DNA of 64,000 nt from Pseudomonadota bacterium. GTDB lineage: Bacteria; Myxococcota_A; UBA796; CAJQPC01. The notes under the pieces are model-generated. The model was not told where the DNA came from, ran no database searches, and worked only from the letters and a program-made list of their open reading frames with translations. The translations under genes were made by a program, and so were the position numbers. The number at the start of each line of letters is the position of its first letter. The first letter of the stretch is position 1. Below, piece after piece: positions 1-8,433 of this stretch. Location of the stretch: assembly GCA_024228935.1 (NCBI GenBank), contig JAAESX010000024.1, positions 62,001 through 126,000 on the forward strand. The letters run 5' to 3'.

Positions 1-1
1 G

Positions 2-73
2 CCGCCCGACGTGCCGCCGTTCCTGGACGACGTGCGCGACCTGGGACGGATCGAGACGGGGCTCCTCGAGTGA
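2..73 (+). CDS. C-terminal end of an unidentified protein (partial)
   Basis: An open frame enters from the left edge and ends at TGA 71-73, giving 23 residues (ending DLGRIETGLLE). The stop overlaps the GTG start of the next gene by four bases (GTGA), so the two are probably one operon and translationally coupled. Too little remains to identify the protein. Confidence 0.6.
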   Translation, partial: PPDVPPFLDDVRDLGRIETGLLE

Positions 74-1152
74 AGCGCGTCCGCGACCAGCCCGGGGGCG
101 GCATCGAAGCCATCCAGGACGGCGCGCGCGTGACCGTGTGGCCCGGCGAGGGGTACGACGAGCCCGCCGAGCACCCCGGACTCGCCTGGCGCGTCGGCCA
201 GGGCGCCCTGGACGGCGACCCGGTCTGGCTGGAGCACCGTCCGGCGGGAGCGCGGCTGGCCGAGCTGGAGAACCTGTCCCCACCCGAGCTCGGCATGGTG
301 CTCCTGGACGTCGCCGAGGCCATCGCCGCCCTGCACGACCAGGGCCGACACCATGGCCGGATCGACGCGGACCACATCATCGTCAGCCACGGCGGTCGCG
401 GGATGGTCATCGGAGTGGACCCGCGCGAAGGCAGCGAAGACGAGGACTCGCGCGCGCTCCGCATGCTCATGGCCGAGCTGTGGCCCGCGACGGCCCCTCC
501 TCCGCCCGACCCCGGCGAGGAGCCCGCCGGCGTCATGGCCGAGGCGTTGTCCGGCTGGCTCGACTTCGAGTACCCCGACCACACGCCGTTCTCGCTGGGC
601 AGCCGCTCGAAGGCCGCGACGCCGGAGCCCACGGACCAGGTCCTGCGGTACCGACCGGAGCGAGAACAGTTCGACGAGATCGGCCTCGACCTGGGACCGG
701 ACGCCTATGGCCGCGGCCTGCTCGACCGCTGGGCGACGGGCTCGTCGTTGTCCGGCGCCCACACCGGAGCCATCGAGTTCACGCGCCCGGGCCCGGATGG
801 CGACGAGGAGAGCCCACGAACGTCGCTGCTCGCTCGGCTGATCTCGCCGCCGACGCGACCGCCAGACGTCGAGCGATTCAACTCGGTCGAGGGCGAGCCC
901 TGCGGTGAGATCAAGCGGCTCATCGCCGACGAGCCGCTCGACCCGCTCCCGCTGCCGTCGTCCACGCCTCGCCGGGGGCTCCTCCCCCGCTCGCCGACCG
1001 AGGAGGCGCCGTTCAAGGAGCCGCCCACCGAGCCGACCCGACCGACCGCTATCACCGAAGAGGTATCGGTTCGGGCGCTCGTCATCGCTGGGTTCAGCGT
1101 GTTGCTGGCTCTGCTCGCCGCGACGGCGATGCTCGCCTGGGTGCTGCTGTAG
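70..1152 (+). CDS. Pseudokinase-like protein with C-terminal membrane anchor
   Basis: The 360-residue product starts at GTG 70. Around residues 88-108 it has a remnant of the Ser/Thr kinase catalytic loop (HGRIDADHII, where active kinases have HRDxKxxN): the catalytic Asp and the Asn are replaced, so phosphotransfer is unlikely. The middle (about residues 180-335) is low-complexity, rich in Pro, Arg and Glu. The last 25 residues form one hydrophobic helix, placing the kinase-like part in the cytoplasm with a tail anchor. It follows the partial gene with a 4-base overlap and its stop abuts the nuoN stop from the other strand. A role as a signalling scaffold is inference. Confidence 0.55.
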   Translation: MKRVRDQPGGGIEAIQDGARVTVWPGEGYDEPAEHPGLAWRVGQGALDGDPVWLEHRPAGARLAELENLSPPELGMVLLDVAEAIAALHDQGRHHGRIDADHIIVSHGGRGMVIGVDPREGSEDEDSRALRMLMAELWPATAPPPPDPGEEPAGVMAEALSGWLDFEYPDHTPFSLGSRSKAATPEPTDQVLRYRPEREQFDEIGLDLGPDAYGRGLLDRWATGSSLSGAHTGAIEFTRPGPDGDEESPRTSLLARLISPPTRPPDVERFNSVEGEPCGEIKRLIADEPLDPLPLPSSTPRRGLLPRSPTEEAPFKEPPTEPTRPTAITEEVSVRALVIAGFSVLLALLAATAMLAWVLL

Positions 1153-2559
1153 CTACTGGAGCAGCGTCCCAGCCGCCTCGATGGCCGCCTCGATGAACGG
1201 TCCCGGCGCCAGGCCGAGGCCCACCGTCAGGAGCGCCGTGAGGCCCACCGCCACGAGCGAGGGCCAGCCGACCGGCACGGGCGTGTCGTCCGTCGACGGC
1301 TCGATGAAGATCGCTCGCGCCAGGCGCAGGTAGTAGAAGAGCCCGAGCACCGCGATGAGCACGCCCAGGAAGACGACCAGCTCGAAGCCGGCGATCCACG
1401 CGGACCAGAACACGAAGAGCTTGGCCCAGAACCCGATGAGGAACGGGATGCCGCCCAGGCTGAACAGGAAGATCAGGATGGCGACCGAGAGCGCCGGAGC
1501 GGTCTTGATGAGGCCGTTGAAGCTCTTCAGCAGGCCGCCCCGCTCGTCCGCCACCATGCCCACCGCGAAGAACGCGCCCATGTTCGTGGCGACGTAGCCC
1601 AGCGAGTAGAACATCAGGGCGCCGTAGGCCTCGGGCGTCCCGACGACCAGCGCCAGGAACATCAGGCCCATGTGGCCGACGCCCGAGAGCGCCAGCAGAC
1701 GACGTGCGTCCTTCTGCGTGACCGCGGTGACGTTGCCGACGACGAGCGTCAGGACCGCGAGCGCAAGCAGCGGGGTGACCCAGATGTCGACGTGACCGGA
1801 CAGGCCCGTCCCGAGCAGGCGCGCCAGGCTGGCCACGACCGCGATCTTGGGGGCGACGCTCATGAACGCGACCGCCGGAGCGGGCGCCGACTCATACGTG
1901 TCTGCGACCCACAGGTGGAAGGGCACGAGCCCGACCTTGAAGGCGATTCCGGCCAGCACCAGGAGAGCACCCAGCGCGAAGAGCGGCGAGGCGGGGACGG
2001 CCGCCAGCGAGGCGAAGGTCGTGTCGCCCGACAGTCCCCAAAGGAAGCTGATGCCGTAGAGCGTGACCGCCGTGCTGGCCGCGCCCGACAGGAACAGCTT
2101 GAGCGCGCCCTCGCTCGACCGCTTGTCCTTCGTCATGGCGGCCATGACGGACAGCGGGATGCCGGCGAGCTCGAATCCGACGACCCACAGGACCAGGTCC
2201 TGGGCGCCGGTCAGCAGCAACATGCCGGACAGCGAGAAGAGGAGCATCAGGTAGTGCTCGCCCTGCCGCTTCGGGAAGAACCGGTCGACGTGGTCGATGC
2301 TGCCGATGCAGCCGAGCGTTCCGGCCAGCAGCAGGACCCGCTTGAAGAACATGGACGTGTCGTCGCCCAGGTACGTGTTGAACAGCGCGGCGCCGTTCAG
2401 ATCCACGAAGAACGAGGCGACCAGCAGGCCCGCGAGGCCGATGGCTCCGAGCGCGCCGAGGCCACGCTTCTCGCCCATGAGCAGGTCGGCCGTGAAGACC
2501 ACGCCGGCTACCGCCAGGACACCGAGCTCCAGCCAGAGTGCGCTGAACTCGTAGGTCAC
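1153..2559 (-). CDS. nuoN: NADH-quinone oxidoreductase subunit N
   Basis: Antiporter-like membrane subunit of complex I, 468 residues, the usual length, with about fourteen hydrophobic helices. The Glu of TM5 (about residue 130, GFELAGIP), and the Lys residues of the channel (about 154 in GALKLFLSG and 208 in AFKVGLVPFH) are present, so a proton path looks intact. The GTG start at 2559 is chosen because it overlaps the nuoM stop as GTGA; upstream in-frame residues are Arg-rich and do not look like coding sequence. It is the last gene of the nuo operon and ends exactly where the opposing 70-1152 gene ends. Confidence 0.93.
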   Translation of the reverse strand: MTYEFSALWLELGVLAVAGVVFTADLLMGEKRGLGALGAIGLAGLLVASFFVDLNGAALFNTYLGDDTSMFFKRVLLLAGTLGCIGSIDHVDRFFPKRQGEHYLMLLFSLSGMLLLTGAQDLVLWVVGFELAGIPLSVMAAMTKDKRSSEGALKLFLSGAASTAVTLYGISFLWGLSGDTTFASLAAVPASPLFALGALLVLAGIAFKVGLVPFHLWVADTYESAPAPAVAFMSVAPKIAVVASLARLLGTGLSGHVDIWVTPLLALAVLTLVVGNVTAVTQKDARRLLALSGVGHMGLMFLALVVGTPEAYGALMFYSLGYVATNMGAFFAVGMVADERGGLLKSFNGLIKTAPALSVAILIFLFSLGGIPFLIGFWAKLFVFWSAWIAGFELVVFLGVLIAVLGLFYYLRLARAIFIEPSTDDTPVPVGWPSLVAVGLTALLTVGLGLAPGPFIEAAIEAAGTLLQ

Positions 2560-4085
2560 TCGACACCCCCGAGCGCGACGGGCAGCCACTCGCCGGTGGC
2601 GACGTCGATGTACTGGACCAGCAGGTCCGGCACGAAGCCGAAGAGCACGATGCAGCCGCCGAGGACCAGCAGGGCGACCCACTCGGTGCCCTGGGCGTCA
2701 CGCAGGTCGTTCGTGCCTTCCGGCGGGCCCTCGCCCCAGAAGATGGCTCGCACGGCCCGCAGGACGTACAGCGCGGTGATGAACGCGCCCGCGATGGCGG
2801 GGATGGCCCACCAGGGCGTGGCCGACTCCCAGGCGCCGACGAAGACCAGCAGCTCGGCGGCGAACCCGGCCAGGCCGGGCATACCGAGGCTGGACAGGCC
2901 CGCGATGGTGAAGAACACCGCCACCGCCGGCATCTTCGAGGCGAAGCCGCCCATCTTGAAGATCTCGCGGTGACCGGCGCGGTCGTAGACCAGTCCGACG
3001 AGCGCGAAGAACAGGCCCGTCATGATGCCGTGGGCGACCATCTGGAAGACCGCGCCGTTCCAGCCGGCGATGGTCATCGTGGCGGCACCGAGCATGACGA
3101 TGCCCATGTGGCTGACCGAGCTGTACGCGATGACGTACTTCAGGTCCGTCTGTCCGGCGGCGCTCATGGCTCCCCAGACGACGTTGATGACGGCCACGGT
3201 GCCGACCACCCAGACCCACATCTCGGTCCCCTCGGGCAGACAGACCATGCCGACCCGGATGAGCCCGAACGCGCCGAGCTTCATCAGGACGCCGGCGTGC
3301 AGCATCGAGACCGCGGTGGGCGCCGAGGCGTGTCCATCGGGCGACCAGGTGTGCCAGGGGAACAGGCCCGCCAGGCTGCCGAAGCCGATCCACAGCGCGG
3401 GGAAGGCCCACTTCTGCAGGTCGGTCGAGAACCCGTGCTCCTGGATGACCTCGAGGTCCCAGGTGTTGCCGCCGGCCTCGCTGACCATGCCCAGGAACGC
3501 AGCCAGGATGAGGGCCGAGCCGAGCAGCAGCATGAGCGTGAGCTTCATGGCCGCGTACTCTTTGCCGCCGATGTCGAGCCGCTTCCAGACGAACGCGAGC
3601 GGTCCGGCCTGGGGCACCTTCTTGCTGGACCCCCAGATGCCGATCAGCAGGTACATCGGCAGGACGGCGATCTCGTAGAACAGGAAGAAGACGAAGAGAT
3701 CGAGGCTGACGAAGACGCCGAAGACGCCGGCGACCAGCAACAGCAGGAGCGCGTAGAACTCCTTGCTGCGGGTCTTCATCGTCCACGTGGCGAAGACGCC
3801 AGCGAAGATGATGATGGCGGTCAGCAGCAGCAGCGCGATGCCCCAGCCGTCCGCGCCCAGCTTCCAGGCGATGCCCAGGCTGGGGATGAGGTCGATCTGC
3901 TCGCGGAGCTGCACACCGCCGACAGCAAGGTCGTAGCGGAACGCCGCGATGAAGCTGCCGATCAGCGAGGTCGTCGCGCCGGCGAGGCTGATCATCCGGA
4001 CCGCACCGCGGCTCTTGTCGGGGACCAGCAGCAGGAGCGCGGCCGCGACGAGCGGGGCGAGGATGATGAGGGAGAGCAAGCCCAT
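2556..4085 (-). CDS. nuoM: NADH-quinone oxidoreductase subunit M
   Basis: Antiporter-like membrane subunit of complex I, 509 residues. It has the TM5 Glu (about 138, FYEIAVLP), a TM7 Lys (about 181, AAMKLTLML), the HTWSPDGHASAPT loop after TM8 and the later Lys/Glu residues (LMKLGAF, AAELLVF). The Lys that normally lies seven residues before the TM8 His (KxPxxPxH) is Leu here (LAGLFPWH), while NuoL and NuoN of this operon keep it. Start ATG 4085 overlaps the nuoL stop (ATGA) and the stop overlaps nuoN (GTGA). Confidence 0.93.
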   Translation of the reverse strand: MGLLSLIILAPLVAAALLLLVPDKSRGAVRMISLAGATTSLIGSFIAAFRYDLAVGGVQLREQIDLIPSLGIAWKLGADGWGIALLLLTAIIIFAGVFATWTMKTRSKEFYALLLLLVAGVFGVFVSLDLFVFFLFYEIAVLPMYLLIGIWGSSKKVPQAGPLAFVWKRLDIGGKEYAAMKLTLMLLLGSALILAAFLGMVSEAGGNTWDLEVIQEHGFSTDLQKWAFPALWIGFGSLAGLFPWHTWSPDGHASAPTAVSMLHAGVLMKLGAFGLIRVGMVCLPEGTEMWVWVVGTVAVINVVWGAMSAAGQTDLKYVIAYSSVSHMGIVMLGAATMTIAGWNGAVFQMVAHGIMTGLFFALVGLVYDRAGHREIFKMGGFASKMPAVAVFFTIAGLSSLGMPGLAGFAAELLVFVGAWESATPWWAIPAIAGAFITALYVLRAVRAIFWGEGPPEGTNDLRDAQGTEWVALLVLGGCIVLFGFVPDLLVQYIDVATGEWLPVALGGVE

Positions 4086-5917
4086 CACGCCGCTCCCAGG
4101 ACCGACCAGGCGGCGATGACGAGCACCCCGGCGCCGATGGCCCACACGTAGTCTGCGGCGCGTCCGGTCTGGATGCGCCGGGCCTTGTCACCGCCCTCGA
4201 GCGCGACCCAGCCGACCAGGTTCATCAGCGCGTCGATGACGTACCGGTCGATCCAGGCGACGCCTCGGGCGAACACCAGGACGGCGTTGTTCCAGGCCCA
4301 CTCGTAGAAGCTGTCGAGCGGCCGGCCCCGCAGCCAGTCCGCCAGGCCGGCGGGGGCCGGGAGCTTCGTTCCGCGGTGCTCGGCGAAGGCGAGTCCGAAG
4401 CCCAGGCCCGCGAGCCCGACACCGACCGCCGGGAGTCCGACGAAGTGCGAGAGCATCTCGGTGGCCGAGTGGCCTTCCTGGCCGATGAGCGCCTGGAAGT
4501 CGCCGACCCAGAAGCCGATGGCGACCGAGGGGACCGCCAGCACGAGCATCGGCAGGAGCATCGAGAGCTCGGGGCGATGACCGTGGTTCTCAGGCTTTTC
4601 GTCGCCGAAGAAGATCATCAGGACCGCGCGCGTCATGTAGAGCGCGGTGACCGTGACGCCGGCCAGAAGCATGCACAGCGGGATCCACAGGACCGGGTTC
4701 TCGGTGGCCCCGTGGTGCAGCGACTCGAGCACCAGGTCCTTGCTGAAGAACCCGGACACGCCCGGGAAGCCGGCCAGGGCCAGCGAGCCGATGACGAACA
4801 GCAGGAACGTCATGGGCATCGACTTCCGCAGCCCGCCCATCTTCGACATGTCGTTGGTGTGCACGGCGTGGATGAGCGCGCCGGCGGTCAGGAACAACAG
4901 CGCCTTGAAGAAGGCGTGAGTCGTCAGGTGGAAGTAGCCAGCCGACAGCGAGCCAGACCCGAGCGCGGCCATCATGTAGCCGAGCTGCGAGCAGGTCGAG
5001 AACGCCAGCAGCTTCTTCACGTCGTCCTGCAGGAGCGCGAAGCAGCCGCCGACGAGCGCGGTCGTCGCACCCACCCACAGCATGACCGTCAGCGTGAGGT
5101 CGGACGCCGCGAAGATGGGCCAGCCCCGGACGACGATGTAGACGCCAGCGGCGACCATCGTGGCGGCATGGAGCAGCGCCGAGACGGGCGTCGGGCCGGC
5201 CATCGCGTCGGGGAGCCAGACGTGCAGCGGCATCTGGGCCGCCTTGGCCATGGCGCCGATGAAGATCAACAGCGCGATGGCCGTGCCGACACCCGGGTCG
5301 ATGTCCAGCGGCAGGTCCCAGCCGAAGCTGCCGGTCGCGACGAACAGGACGACGAGGCCCATCAGCAGGAACGAGTCGCCGAACTTGGTGACCCAGAACG
5401 CCTTGAGGCTGGCCTTGCCGGCCTCGGCCTTCTTCCAGTAGTAGCCAATGAGCAGGTAGGAGCAGAGGCCGACCAGCTCCCAGCCCATGAAGAGCTGCAG
5501 CAGGTTCGGCGCGAGCACGAGCGTCTGCATGGCGAAGACGAACAGCGCGTGCCAGCTGAAGTACCGGCCGATACTGCCGGGGGCTTCGCCCTTCAGGTAC
5601 CCGATGGATTAGACCTGGACGCACAGCGCGACCGTGCTGACGACGACCGCCATGCCCGCAGAGACGCCGTCGACGCGGTAGCCGACCTGGGCGAAGTCCA
5701 TGCCCGCAACCGACATCCACCGGATGGTGTACTCGAGCGTCTCGCCGCTGGCGTACAGGTCGAGGAACAGCGTGACGGCGGCCCAGAGCGTGCCGGCGGT
5801 GGCCGCCGCGACGACCACGCCAGCGAGGGGTCCCCGGTTGCGCAGCGGAGCGACCGCTGCGAGCAGCAGGAACACCGCGATGGGCGCGAAGAGGATGATG
5901 AGGACGGGCGTACTCAT
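4085..5917 (-). pseudogene. nuoL: NADH-quinone oxidoreductase subunit L, interrupted by an in-frame TAA
   Basis: The full frame would encode 610 residues, normal for NuoL, and the sequence is well conserved (GWELVGLCSYLL, AKAAQMPLHVWLPDAM with the TM8 Lys, GFFSKD). The reading is stopped once, by TAA at 5611-5609, where the family motif is H/V-x-V-Y-S-I-G-Y; the Tyr codon TAC/TAT has become TAA. The frame is unbroken on both sides, so this is a point nonsense change and not an indel. TAA is an ordinary stop elsewhere (end of the CCA-enzyme gene, 17366-17368). Pieces are 5917-5609 (102 residues) and 5530-4085 (481 residues from an internal ATG). Start ATG 5917 overlaps nuoK. A consensus error is possible because the rest of the operon is intact. 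Confidence 0.85.
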
Positions 5918-6219
5918 CCCGACAGCTCCGTGACCCGATCGACGTCGATGGTCTTCTGGGTGCGATGCAGCAGGATGACGATGGCCAGGCCGACGACGAC
6001 CTCGGCGACCGTGAGCGCGACGCCGAACAGCGCCATCACCTGGCCCGTGTAGTCCCCGCGGAAGAAGCCGAAGGCGACCAGATTGAGGTTCACGGCGTTG
6101 GCCATGAGTTCGACGCTCACCAGCATCGCGATGGCGTTCTTGCGGGTGAACACGCCGACGAGTCCGATGCCGAACAGGGCGGCGGACAACAGCAGCCAGC
6201 CCTCGAAGGGGACCGTCAT
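5914..6219 (-). CDS. nuoK: NADH-quinone oxidoreductase subunit K
   Basis: Small complex I membrane subunit, 101 residues, with three hydrophobic helices. The two buried Glu residues of the proton path are present: one in SVELMANAVNL (about residue 37) and one in TVAEVVVGLAI (about 73). Start ATG 6219 overlaps the nuoJ stop and the stop overlaps the nuoL start (ATGA), typical of the translational coupling through this operon. Confidence 0.95.
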   Translation of the reverse strand: MTVPFEGWLLLSAALFGIGLVGVFTRKNAIAMLVSVELMANAVNLNLVAFGFFRGDYTGQVMALFGVALTVAEVVVGLAIVILLHRTQKTIDVDRVTELSG

Positions 6220-6695
6220 GCGTCCTTCCTCCGCGCGAGCACGATGGCGCCGATCATGGCGGCGAGCAGCAGCGCCGAGAGCGCCTCGAACGCGGCCACG
6301 TGCCGGGTCAGGAAGAGCTGGCCGACGTACTGGGAGTCCGGCTCGGCGAGCATCTCACCGCCGGGAAGCTCGGTCTGGAGGATGGCCGCCGCGACGATGG
6401 CGAAGAAGCCCCCGCCGATGAGCAGCGCGCGGCCCCAGCCGCGAGACTCGACCAGGACCCGGCTGCCCTCGAGCCGCTCGGTGAGCATGACCGCGAAGAG
6501 CATCAGCGTGATGACGCCGCCGGTGTAGAGCATGACCTGGACGGCCGCGACGAAGTCGGCCTCGAGCGCGACGAACGCGCCGGCCGTCGCCATGAGGACG
6601 ACCGCCAGGTACAGCACCGCGTGGACCAGGTCGTTCGTCTTGATGACGGCGACGGCTCCGGCCAGCAGCGCGATGGCGATGACGACGAAGGCCAT
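6216..6695 (-). CDS. nuoJ: NADH-quinone oxidoreductase subunit J
   Basis: Complex I membrane subunit, 159 residues, five predicted helices. Family-typical segments are visible: LVHAVLYLAVVLMATAGAF near residue 25 and QVMLYTGGVITLMLFAVML near residue 55 (the pi-bulge TM3 helix). The ATG at 6695 overlaps the nuoI TGA as ATGA, which fixes the start although the frame is open further upstream. The C-terminus RRKDA is cytoplasmic. Confidence 0.94.
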   Translation of the reverse strand: MAFVVIAIALLAGAVAVIKTNDLVHAVLYLAVVLMATAGAFVALEADFVAAVQVMLYTGGVITLMLFAVMLTERLEGSRVLVESRGWGRALLIGGGFFAIVAAAILQTELPGGEMLAEPDSQYVGQLFLTRHVAAFEALSALLLAAMIGAIVLARRKDA

Positions 6696-7468
6696 CACGA
6701 GTCGTCCTCCGGCGTCGCGTCCATGGTGGCCTCCATGTCGATGGAGGGCTCGGGCAGATCGGCCGCAGCGGGGACGAACGGCTCGGGGGCCTTCTCGACG
6801 GCGGGGGCCTTCTCGGGGGCCTTCACCGGCGCGGCCTTGGGAGCCTCCGTCTTGGGAGCCTCCGCCTTGGGGGCCTCCGCCTTGGGCTCCTCGGCCTTGG
6901 GCGGCGCGGGCTTCTTCACCGGCGGCTTCTTCGCCTTGGGCGGCGGCTTCGGCATGCCCTTCTTCGGGTCCTGCATCTCGCCGAACACCGAGCCCGAGTG
7001 CCACGCCAGCTTCTCGAGCTTCTCGTTGGCGTAGAGCTTGTCCATCGTCAGGACGAGGGCCTCGCGCGAGAAACCGACCGGCTCGCGCGCCCTCAGCATC
7101 AGGATGCTGTCCTCGGGGCAGACCTGGACGCACAGCTCGCAGACGAGGCAGGCGTTCAGGTCCAGCGTGAAGTCGGCGCAGTAGCCGCGCTTCTTCCCGG
7201 TGACCGGGCTCTCCTTGCGGCCCGCCGGCACGACCGTGATGACCTGCGAGGGGCAGATCTTCTCGCACATCTTGCAGCCGATGCAGGCTTCCTCGCCGAG
7301 CTCGTTGTGCACCAGCGCGAAGGTCGCGCGGTACCGCTCGGAGCGCTCGCGCTCGCCCTTCCAAGGCAGCGGCGTGGTGGTGATCGGCCGGAAGATGGTC
7401 CGGAACGTGGCGACCAGTGCATCCCACAGGGGGAACAGCCGGTTCCGCTTGACGCTGAGCTCGCTCAT
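6695..7468 (-). CDS. nuoI: NADH-quinone oxidoreductase subunit I with a long Lys/Pro/Ala tail
   Basis: Ferredoxin-like subunit carrying two [4Fe-4S] clusters in the peripheral arm; ligands are C62/C65/C68/C72 (CIGCKMCEKICP) and C107/C110/C113/C117 (CLVCELCVQVCP). At 257 residues it is about 80-90 longer than most NuoI. The excess is a C-terminal tail from about residue 168, built of PKAEA-like repeats and ending in an acidic segment. The tail keeps the codon bias of the gene. Start ATG 7468 overlaps the nuoH stop. Function of the tail is unknown; contact with a missing or replaced electron-input module is speculation. Confidence 0.94.
   Translation of the reverse strand: MSELSVKRNRLFPLWDALVATFRTIFRPITTTPLPWKGERERSERYRATFALVHNELGEEACIGCKMCEKICPSQVITVVPAGRKESPVTGKKRGYCADFTLDLNACLVCELCVQVCPEDSILMLRAREPVGFSREALVLTMDKLYANEKLEKLAWHSGSVFGEMQDPKKGMPKPPPKAKKPPVKKPAPPKAEEPKAEAPKAEAPKTEAPKAAPVKAPEKAPAVEKAPEPFVPAAADLPEPSIDMEATMDATPEDDS
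6805..6910 (-). repeat. 15-bp-type tandem repeat encoding KAEAP units in NuoI
   Basis: Degenerate in-frame repeats of about 15 bases (variants of CCTCCGCCTTGGGGG on the plus strand) encode PKAEEPKAEAPKAEAPKTEAPK and then less regular KAP units. The repeat number could vary between strains without shifting the frame. Confidence 0.7.
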
Positions 7469-8433
7469 GCGCCCTCCACCAAGCGGATCCACAGCGCCGT
7501 GACCGCCACCAGGGCCAGCGACACGGGCACCAGGTAGTGCCAGCAGATCTTCAGCAGCTGGTCGCTGCGGTAGCGCATCCACGACCAGCGAATCCAGAAG
7601 ACGACGCCGAAGAGGAAGAGCGTCTTGATGATCATCCAGTGGATGCCGTCGGCCCAGGGGCCTTCCCAGCCGCCGAAGAACAGGGTCGCGCAGACCGCCG
7701 CGGTGACCAGCGTGTGCAGGTACTCGGCCAGCTGGATGACCACGCCGATCATGCCGGTGTGCTCGGTCGTGACGCCGCCGATGAGCTCGGACTCGGCCTC
7801 GGGGATGTCGAACGGGATGCGGTTCGCTTCCGCCAGGCTGCACATGTAGAACAGCACGAAGGCGAAGAAGCCCGGTCCCGGCGGCCAGAACGCGAACCAG
7901 CGGTAGCCCTCCTGGGCCATCACGATCTCGTCCATCTGGAAGCTGCCCGCCAGCAGGATCGGGACCATGCCGCTCAGCAGGAGCGGGATCTCGTAGCTGA
8001 TGGACTGGGCCGCAGCGCGCATGGCGCCGAGCAGCGCGTACTTGTTGTTGCTCGCCCAGCCGGCCATCCAGTGGGGCAGCACCAGCAGCGAGCCGACGGC
8101 GAAGATCCACAACACACCGACGTTCAGGTCGCCGGCGACCGAGATGGTGTCGGACCAGGGCACGACCGCGAACAGCGCCAGCGTTCCGATGGCCGCCAGC
8201 GCCGGCGAGACCACGAACAGGAAGACGCTGACCGCCCTGGGGATGATGATCTCTTTCTGGACCAGCTTCACGCCGTCGGCGATGGGCTGGAGCAGTCCGA
8301 ACGGGCCGACCTCGGTGGGTCCCGGGCGGCTCTGCATCCGAGCGGCGAACTTCCGCTCCCACAGGATGGCGTAGGCCGCCACGCCCATGGCGGCGGACCC
8401 GAGCACGATGCCGGTCAGCAGCGTCGCGATCAC
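7465..8433 (-). CDS. nuoH: NADH-quinone oxidoreductase subunit H
   Basis: Membrane subunit that forms the quinone tunnel and joins the peripheral arm, 322 residues with eight helices. Canonical features: WERKFAARMQSRPGPTEVGP near the N-terminus, the quinone-site loop LAEANRIPFDIPEAESEL (about residues 200-217) and a hydrophobic C-terminus. The GTG start at 8433 overlaps the nuoD stop (GTGA); the stop overlaps nuoI. Confidence 0.95.
   Translation of the reverse strand: MIATLLTGIVLGSAAMGVAAYAILWERKFAARMQSRPGPTEVGPFGLLQPIADGVKLVQKEIIIPRAVSVFLFVVSPALAAIGTLALFAVVPWSDTISVAGDLNVGVLWIFAVGSLLVLPHWMAGWASNNKYALLGAMRAAAQSISYEIPLLLSGMVPILLAGSFQMDEIVMAQEGYRWFAFWPPGPGFFAFVLFYMCSLAEANRIPFDIPEAESELIGGVTTEHTGMIGVVIQLAEYLHTLVTAAVCATLFFGGWEGPWADGIHWMIIKTLFLFGVVFWIRWSWMRYRSDQLLKICWHYLVPVSLALVAVTALWIRLVEGA

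Noticed and set aside
5600..5620. Alternative genetic code with TAA as Tyr
   Set aside because: TAA ends another gene at 17366-17368, and TAC is used for Tyr throughout.
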